Positions 59,473 through 64,000 of a DNA stretch of 64,000 nt are shown here, one piece after another. This DNA is from an uncultured Lachnospiraceae bacterium (lineage in GTDB: Bacteria > Bacillota > Clostridia > Lachnospirales > Lachnospiraceae), in the NCBI GenBank assembly GCA_910585465.1, contig CAJUEW010000007.1, positions 62,001 to 126,000 on the forward strand, read 5' to 3'. A model generated the notes under the pieces. It saw nothing but the letters and a program-made list of their open reading frames with translations, was not told the origin of the DNA and ran no database searches. A program made the translations under genes and the position numbers. Position 1 is the stretch's first letter, and each line of letters begins with the position of its first letter.

Positions 59473-60432
59473 GTGGTAGTATTTAATAAACCCAAGATTG
59501 AAATTGCAGAAATTTCAGAAGATAAAAAATACGGTAAATTCGTAGTGGAACCATTGGAAAGAGGCTATGGTACAACCCTTGGCAATTCCCTGAGAAGAAT
59601 CATGCTTTCTTCTTTACCGGGCGCTGCAGTCAGCCAGGTAAAGATTGATGGTGTACTTCACGAATTCAGCTCCATCCCGGGTGTAAAAGAAGATGTAACG
59701 GAAATCATTATGAATATCAAAAGCCTTGCCATTAAGAATGGAAGCGAGTCCGAGGAAGCAAAGGTTGCTTACATTGATTTTGAGGGCGAAGGCGTAGTTA
59801 CTGCAGCTGATATTCAATGCGATCCGGATATTGATATCCTGAATCCGGACATAGTGATTGCACATCTGAATGGCGGTGCCGACAGTAAATTATACATGGA
59901 GCTGACCATTACCAAGGGCAGAGGCTATGTAAGCGCTGACAAAAATAAAAATGATGAGCTGCCGATCGGCGTGATTGCGGTGGACTCCATCTATACTCCG
60001 GTAGAACGCGTGAATCTGACGGTTGAGAATACCCGTGTTGGTCAGATTACCGATTATGATAAGCTGACTCTGGATGTATTTACAAATGGAACTCTGGCTC
60101 CGGACGAAGCTGTCAGTCTGGCAGCCAAAGTTTTGAGTGAGCATTTAAGCCTGTTTATCGATCTGTCCGAAAATGCCAAATCAGCAGAGATTATGGTGGA
60201 GACAGAAAGCGATGAAAAAGAAAAGGTTCTTGAGATGAACATTGATGAACTGGAGTTATCCGTACGTTCATATAATTGTCTGAAGAGAGCCGGCATTAAT
60301 ACCGTAGAGGAATTGTGCAACCGGACATCCGAGGATATGATGAAGGTCCGCAATCTGGGCCGCAAATCCCTGGAGGAAGTTCTTGCGAAGCTGAAGGAGC
60401 TTGGCCTGGAGTTAAATCAGAGCGAAGAATAA
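59473..60432 (+). CDS. rpoA: DNA-directed RNA polymerase subunit alpha
   Basis: A 319-residue subunit. The N-terminal assembly domain includes ERGYGTTLGNSLRRIMLSSLPGAAV and the C-terminal domain ELELSVRSYNCLKRAGINTVEELCNRT with NLGRKSLEEVLAKL. It starts with GTG, with AGGAGGGG upstream. Confidence 0.98.
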   Translation: MVVFNKPKIEIAEISEDKKYGKFVVEPLERGYGTTLGNSLRRIMLSSLPGAAVSQVKIDGVLHEFSSIPGVKEDVTEIIMNIKSLAIKNGSESEEAKVAYIDFEGEGVVTAADIQCDPDIDILNPDIVIAHLNGGADSKLYMELTITKGRGYVSADKNKNDELPIGVIAVDSIYTPVERVNLTVENTRVGQITDYDKLTLDVFTNGTLAPDEAVSLAAKVLSEHLSLFIDLSENAKSAEIMVETESDEKEKVLEMNIDELELSVRSYNCLKRAGINTVEELCNRTSEDMMKVRNLGRKSLEEVLAKLKELGLELNQSEE

Positions 60433-60503
60433 AAAATGGCGGTGATGCAGTCGGCGGCGAATTCCTGGTTTGTACGGCAAATTTGAAAGCAAACGTCCCT
60501 TAC

Positions 60504-60582
60504 CAGTAAGACCGAAGGAGCGTGGCGCGGGACATGATAACAAGGTTGCAGCCACTCCCTTTGTCAGTAAGACCGAAGAAGC
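60504..60582 (+). repeat. Imperfect tandem repeat in the rpoA-rplQ spacer
   Basis: CAGTAAGACCGAAGGAGC (60504-60521) and CAGTAAGACCGAAGAAGC (60565-60582) are 18-bp direct repeats with one mismatch, 61 bp apart. CCCTT precedes and GGG follows in both, so the repeat unit is longer than 18 bp. The 183-bp spacer holds no gene. Either a duplicated mobile mini-element or a repeated RNA motif. Confidence 0.6.
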
Positions 60583-60615
60583 ATGACATCGGGCGCAACG
60601 AATGGAGGAAATAAA

Positions 60616-61140
60616 ATGGCAAAGTATAGAAAGCTGAGCAGAACCGCTTCTCAGAGAAAAGCATTGCTGAGAAGTCAGGTAACTGCATTGCTGTTAAACG
60701 GCAAGATTGTTACCACTGAGGCTAAGGCCAAAGAGGTACGTAAAATTGCAGAGGGCATTATTGCCCTTGGCGTGAAAGAAAAAGACAACTTTGAGACTGT
60801 AAAGGTAACTGCAAAGGTTGCCCGTAAGGATAAAGACGGAAAAAGAGTCAAGGAAGTTGTTGATGGCAAGAAAGTGACTGTATACGACGAAGTAGAAAAA
60901 GAGATTAAGAAGGATCTTCCTTCCAGGCTTCATGCAAGAAGGCAGATGCTGAAGGTTCTCTATCCTGCGAAGGCTCCTGTGGAGGGCAAAAAGAAAGCGC
61001 AGGAGGTGGACATGGTAGCAAAGGTTTTTGACGAGATCGCTCCAAAGTATGTAAATAAAAACGGAGGCTACACCAGAATCGTGAAAATCGGTCAGAGAAA
61101 AGGCGATGCTGCTATGGAAGTTGTATTAGAGTTGGTTTAA
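60616..61140 (+). CDS. rplQ: 50S ribosomal protein L17 with internal insertion
   Basis: A 174-residue L17, against about 115-130 in most bacteria. The core MAKYRKLSRTASQRKALLRSQVTALLLNGKIVTTEAKAKEV and NGGYTRIVKIGQRKGDAAMEVVLELV is conserved. Extra charged segments lie at about residues 60-95 (VARKDKDGKRVKEVVDGKK) and 110-125 (PAKAPVEGKKKAQEVD). The start has GGAGG upstream. A terminator ends the superoperon. Confidence 0.97.
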   Translation: MAKYRKLSRTASQRKALLRSQVTALLLNGKIVTTEAKAKEVRKIAEGIIALGVKEKDNFETVKVTAKVARKDKDGKRVKEVVDGKKVTVYDEVEKEIKKDLPSRLHARRQMLKVLYPAKAPVEGKKKAQEVDMVAKVFDEIAPKYVNKNGGYTRIVKIGQRKGDAAMEVVLELV

Positions 61141-61152
61141 TCTGCTGTTTAG

Positions 61153-61185
61153 AAAGCTCTGTGGGTAATTCCGCAGAGCTTTTTA
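61153..61185 (+). terminator. Rho-independent terminator of the ribosomal superoperon
   Basis: AAGCTCTG pairs with CAGAGCTT around GTGGGTAATTCCG-type loop sequence, followed by five T and ATTG. Confidence 0.85.
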
Positions 61186-61250
61186 TTGTATAGGCAATGC
61201 TGTTTGTTCAATCAGGCAGAACAGCAAATATTATTTAAGGAGACTGGAGA

Positions 61251-61769
61251 ATGATTAGAAAGGCCAATAGGGCAGATATTCCTGATGTGACTACGATTTT
61301 TGAAGAAATTCTTACGGAGGAAGAGCAGGGCCGGATGACGGTTGGCTGGATGCGCGGCGTATATCCTACGGCAGAGACGACTGAAGCGGCTATTCAGGCG
61401 GGGGATTTGTATGTTATGGAAAAGGATGGCCATATTGTAGCGGCAGCCCGAATCAACCAGCAGCAGGTTCGTGAGTATGCAGTTGCGGATTGGGAGTATG
61501 ACGTGTCTGATGAGAAAGTGCTGGTGCTTCATACATTGGTGGTATCCCCGTCTGTAAACAGCAGGGGACTTGGCAGAGAATTTGTTAAATTTTATGAAGA
61601 GCTGGGAAAAGAAACAGGCTGTCCTTATCTGCGTATGGATACCAACGAAAAAAACGTCCGTGCCAGAACGCTTTATGGAAAATTAGGATACAGAGAAGCC
61701 GGTATTGTGGATTGTCTGTTTAATGGTATTCCCGGTGTGCATCTTGTATGCCTTGAGAAAAAGGTCTGA
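61251..61769 (+). CDS. GNAT-family N-acetyltransferase
   Basis: A 172-residue acetyltransferase using acetyl-CoA. The fold is read from MIRKANRADIPDVTTIFEEIL, the central strand VLVLHTLVVSPSVNSRGLGREFVKFYEE (the acetyl-CoA loop, here SRGLGR) and the tail MDTNEKNVRARTLYGKLGYREAGIVD. GGAG precedes the ATG. The substrate is unknown. Confidence 0.9.
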   Translation: MIRKANRADIPDVTTIFEEILTEEEQGRMTVGWMRGVYPTAETTEAAIQAGDLYVMEKDGHIVAAARINQQQVREYAVADWEYDVSDEKVLVLHTLVVSPSVNSRGLGREFVKFYEELGKETGCPYLRMDTNEKNVRARTLYGKLGYREAGIVDCLFNGIPGVHLVCLEKKV

Positions 61770-61811
61770 ATTTCTGCAGTGAGAAGGTTTGGAAGCAGTT
61801 CGTAATGGCGA

Positions 61812-61840
61812 TTGCATCCTATTGTGAAATCCTCTATAAT
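61812..61840 (+). promoter_or_regulatory. Promoter of the PH-domain/aminotransferase pair
   Basis: TTGCAT (61812-61817) and a perfect TATAAT (61835-61840) with a 17-bp spacer, 32 bp before the ATG. Confidence 0.75.
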
Positions 61841-61871
61841 AAATAAAAATGAAAGAAAGGAGACACTGGTT

Positions 61872-62252
61872 ATGGACATTATCTGGAATGACAGGAAACG
61901 TCTGCTTTTGTTCGGACTTCCATGGACATTTACAAAATACACCTGTACATCAGAAAAATTTATACTGGAGTCAGGAGTGTTTTCCACCAAGGAGGAGGAA
62001 ATACGTCTCTACCGGATCATGGATTTGACTTTGGAACGGTCGTTCTGGCAGAGAATTTTCGGTCTGGGCACAATTACCTGTGATACAGTGGATAAATCCA
62101 CGCCAAAGCTGTATATCCAGAATATAAAGAATGCAAAGCAGGTTAAGGAAATGCTGTCAGAGGCTGTGGAGGCGGAGAGAGTGAGGAAGCGGGTATCATC
62201 CAGAGAATATATGGCAACAGAGGATGACTGCGATCATGGAGAGGAAGAATAA
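61872..62252 (+). CDS. Bacterial PH-domain (YdbS-like) protein
   Basis: A 126-residue protein of the bPH2 kind: FTKYTCTSEKFILESGVFSTKEEEIRLYRIMDLTLERSFWQRIFGLGTITCDTVDKSTPKLYIQNI shows the typical strand order with the basic RIFGLGTI turn. It lacks the membrane spans of YdbS/YdbT. An acidic tail follows. Its stop overlaps the aminotransferase start by one base. Function unknown. Confidence 0.85.
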   Translation: MDIIWNDRKRLLLFGLPWTFTKYTCTSEKFILESGVFSTKEEEIRLYRIMDLTLERSFWQRIFGLGTITCDTVDKSTPKLYIQNIKNAKQVKEMLSEAVEAERVRKRVSSREYMATEDDCDHGEEE

Positions 62253-63433
62253 TGCTGAACGAAAAAATGTACGGGCTTGGAAGTAAAAGCTCGGTGATAC
62301 GGGAGCTGTTTGCCTATGGCCTGGAAAGAAAAAAGCTTGTGGGTGAGGATAAGGTCTATGATTTCAGTCTGGGAAACCCAAGTATTCCCGCTCCTCCCCA
62401 GGTGAAGCAGGCGCTTTTGGAGCTTTTAGAGGAGCCTGCTGAGGCACTCCACGGTTATACTCCGGCGTCTGGGGATCCAGAGGTGAGAAAGATACTGGCA
62501 GAGTCTGTAAACCGGCGTTTCGGAACTCATTTTACGGCTGAGAATTTTTATATGACAGTGGGTGCAGCGGCTTCTTTAAATATCAGCATTCACGCAGTAG
62601 CAAATCCGGGTGATGATTTTATTGTGTTTGCACCTTTCTTCCCGGAATACAAAGTATGGGTGGAGAATGCAGAAGCAAATCTTCTGGTGACTCCGGCTGA
62701 TACAGAAAGCTTTCAGATTGACTTTGAGGCATTTGAGAGACTGCTTAGTCCCAGAACAAAGGGAATTATTATCAATTCTCCGAACAATCCAAGCGGGGCA
62801 GTTTATTCGGAAGCGACCATACAGAAGCTGGCAAAGCTGCTGAAACAGAAACAAGAGGAATATGGAACAAGTATCTATCTGATTACGGACGAACCATATC
62901 GGGAAATTGTCTACGATGGACTTACAGTTCCGTATGTGACCCAATATTATGAAAATACCATTGTATGTTATTCCTACAGTAAATCACTGTCCCTGCCAGG
63001 CGAGCGCATTGGATATATTATCGTACCTGACGAGCTGACGGACTCCGGAAGAGTGATGGCTGCTGTAGCAGGGGCCGGAAGAGCTCTCGGCTACGTGTGC
63101 GCCCCGGTTCTGTTTCAGAGGGCGGTAGCCAGATGCGCGGATGTGACAGGGGATATTTCTGCCTACGCCAGAAACCGCGATCTTTTATACAACGGACTGA
63201 CAAAGCTGGGATACGAGTGTGTACGCCCCCAGGGCGCCTTTTATCTGTTTGTAAAATCTTTGGAGCCGGATGCTAATGCGTTTTCGGAGAAGGCGAAGCA
63301 GCACGATGTACTGGTGGTTCCCAGCGACAGCTTCGGTTGTACCGGATATGTACGGATTTCATACTGTGTTTCAGAAAAGACCATTGTGGATTCCCTGCCG
63401 GCATTTGCAGAGATTATGAGGGAATATCAATAG
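62252..63433 (+). CDS. Class I/II pyridoxal-phosphate aminotransferase
   Basis: A 393-residue PLP enzyme. The cofactor lysine lies in CYSYSKSLSLPGERIGY; other marks are NSPNNPSGAVYSE and ITDEPYREIVYDG. The family includes aspartate, alanine and aromatic aminotransferases; the substrate cannot be decided. It shares one base with the PH-domain gene, and a terminator follows. Confidence 0.92.
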   Translation: MLNEKMYGLGSKSSVIRELFAYGLERKKLVGEDKVYDFSLGNPSIPAPPQVKQALLELLEEPAEALHGYTPASGDPEVRKILAESVNRRFGTHFTAENFYMTVGAAASLNISIHAVANPGDDFIVFAPFFPEYKVWVENAEANLLVTPADTESFQIDFEAFERLLSPRTKGIIINSPNNPSGAVYSEATIQKLAKLLKQKQEEYGTSIYLITDEPYREIVYDGLTVPYVTQYYENTIVCYSYSKSLSLPGERIGYIIVPDELTDSGRVMAAVAGAGRALGYVCAPVLFQRAVARCADVTGDISAYARNRDLLYNGLTKLGYECVRPQGAFYLFVKSLEPDANAFSEKAKQHDVLVVPSDSFGCTGYVRISYCVSEKTIVDSLPAFAEIMREYQ

Positions 63434-63448
63434 CATGATACTGAATAG

Positions 63449-63498
63449 AAAGAGCTGCTGCATGCAGATAATTTATCTGCCGTGCTGCGGCTCTTTTT
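63449..63498. terminator. Bidirectional rho-independent terminator
   Basis: AAAGAGC...GCAGATAA pairs with TTATCTGC...GCTCTTTTT through a long, slightly interrupted stem. It lies between the convergent aminotransferase and cyclophilin genes. Confidence 0.8.
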
Positions 63499-63507
63499 AA
63501 TAAATAA

Positions 63508-63999
63508 TTATTTTTTCTCTGGTTCCGGGTATTCTTCTCCAAAGGTTTCCGCAGTTACAGATTTCATAATCTGCGGTATGATTGGCTTGTCGAAAGGATC
63601 TGTATCTGTCTCCGCAATTTTATTGACCACTTCCATTCCTTCGATTACCTTTCCAAAGGCAGCATATGCTCCGTCAAGATGGGGGGAAGCTTTGTGCATA
63701 ATGAAAAACTGGCTTCCTGCACTGTCCGGATGCATGGCTCTTGCCATGGAGAGAACTCCCTCTGTGTGTTTTAAATCATTCTTAAAATGATTCTCATTGA
63801 ACTCGCCCCTGATGGAATAGCCTGGATCTCCGGTGCCGGTTCCGTTCGGGCATCCGCCCTGAATCATAAAGCCCTCAATCACCCTGTGAAAATTCAGGCC
63901 ATTGTAAAAGCCCTTGTTCACCAGGCTTAAGAAATTGTTCACCGTATTGGGAGCAATCTCCGGATAAAGCTCTGCCTTTATAATATCGCCGTTTTCCAT
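63508..63999 (-). CDS. Cyclophilin-type peptidyl-prolyl cis-trans isomerase, 5' end outside window
   Basis: A protein-folding enzyme isomerising proline bonds. Visible motifs are FHRVIEGFMIQGGCPNGTGTGDPGYSI and AMHPDSAGSQFFIMHKASPHLDGAYAAFGKVIEGM, including the active-site arginine of FHRV. The ATG-like codon at 63999 is at the window edge; homologues carry several more residues before MENGDIIKAELYPEIAPN, so the gene probably continues outside. No signal peptide in the visible part. Confidence 0.93.
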   Translation of the reverse strand: MENGDIIKAELYPEIAPNTVNNFLSLVNKGFYNGLNFHRVIEGFMIQGGCPNGTGTGDPGYSIRGEFNENHFKNDLKHTEGVLSMARAMHPDSAGSQFFIMHKASPHLDGAYAAFGKVIEGMEVVNKIAETDTDPFDKPIIPQIMKSVTAETFGEEYPEPEKK

Positions 64000-64000
64000 C

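Noticed and set aside
60433..60615. Terminator between rpoA and rplQ
   Set aside because: No stem followed by a T run is present; the spacer is explained by direct repeats instead.
1..64000. tRNA, rRNA, insertion sequences, CRISPR arrays, prophage genes
   Set aside because: I looked for their typical motifs (transposase DDE or serine-recombinase patterns, GGTTCGA T-loops in cloverleaf context, repeat-spacer periodicity) and found none that held up. The reading was by eye, so short tRNA-like elements could be missed.

Overview
The window reads as a chromosomal segment from a low-to-mid GC Clostridia member, most likely a Lachnospiraceae gut bacterium of the Blautia/Ruminococcus type. I infer this from the Firmicutes-type ribosomal gene order, a zinc-ribbon S14, an S4 and L17 of clostridial form with an L17 insertion, a PurF homologue of clostridial type, DUF4317, DUF1700 and DUF4097 proteins, and strong AGGAGG ribosome binding sites throughout. 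No tRNA, rRNA, CRISPR array, insertion sequence or prophage gene was seen.

Layout. 1-1.9 kb: the end of a Dam-type adenine methyltransferase and an overlapping PD-(D/E)XK restriction-enzyme-like gene. 1.9-12.3 kb: a two-component system divergent from an operon of two paralogous lipoproteins (Asp-box/propeller-like N-half fused to a solute-binding C-half), two sugar-type ABC permeases and an HlyD-like adaptor. There is no ATPase in the operon. 12.3-16 kb: a PurF homologue without its nucleophile cysteine, then a padR-DUF1700-DUF4097-pspC operon. 16-21.5 kb: vanZ-like gene, a second two-component system and a bacitracin/lantibiotic-type ABC transporter. 21.5-29 kb: panE-like, ridA, a lipoprotein, D-lactate dehydrogenase, DUF4317, an MsmX-type sugar ATPase and a PucR-type regulator. 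29-31.8 kb: a BlaR1-like/BlaI-like pair. 32-38 kb: a maltodextrin-type uptake operon with malQ and a LacI regulator, preceded by three tandem 12-bp operator-like units. 37.8-43 kb: TSUP transporter, HAD phosphatase, a conserved unknown, a beta-CASP hydrolase and an RlmI-like methyltransferase. 43-44 kb: a SipW-type signal peptidase with a TasA-like substrate candidate.

44.1-61.2 kb: the S10-spc-alpha ribosomal superoperon in classical order, rpsJ to rplQ, with secY, adk, map, a KOW protein, infA and rpmJ. Two very good promoters (before rpsJ and before rpmJ), two long structured leaders and several hairpin- or repeat-bearing spacers suggest RNA-level control. The last 2.8 kb hold an acetyltransferase, a PH-domain protein, an aminotransferase and the end of a cyclophilin. 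The ECF transporter genes that often follow rplQ in Firmicutes are absent.

How the genes work together: both sugar-type ABC importers here (4-10.6 kb and 32-35.2 kb) lack an ATPase, and the lone MsmX-type ATPase at 26.6 kb is the obvious shared partner. Two regions are sensor-driven envelope systems with 11-bp direct repeats, typical of OmpR-family regulators, in front of their target genes. The most unusual block is the propeller/solute-binding lipoprotein pair with permeases and an HlyD-like protein under its own two-component system.
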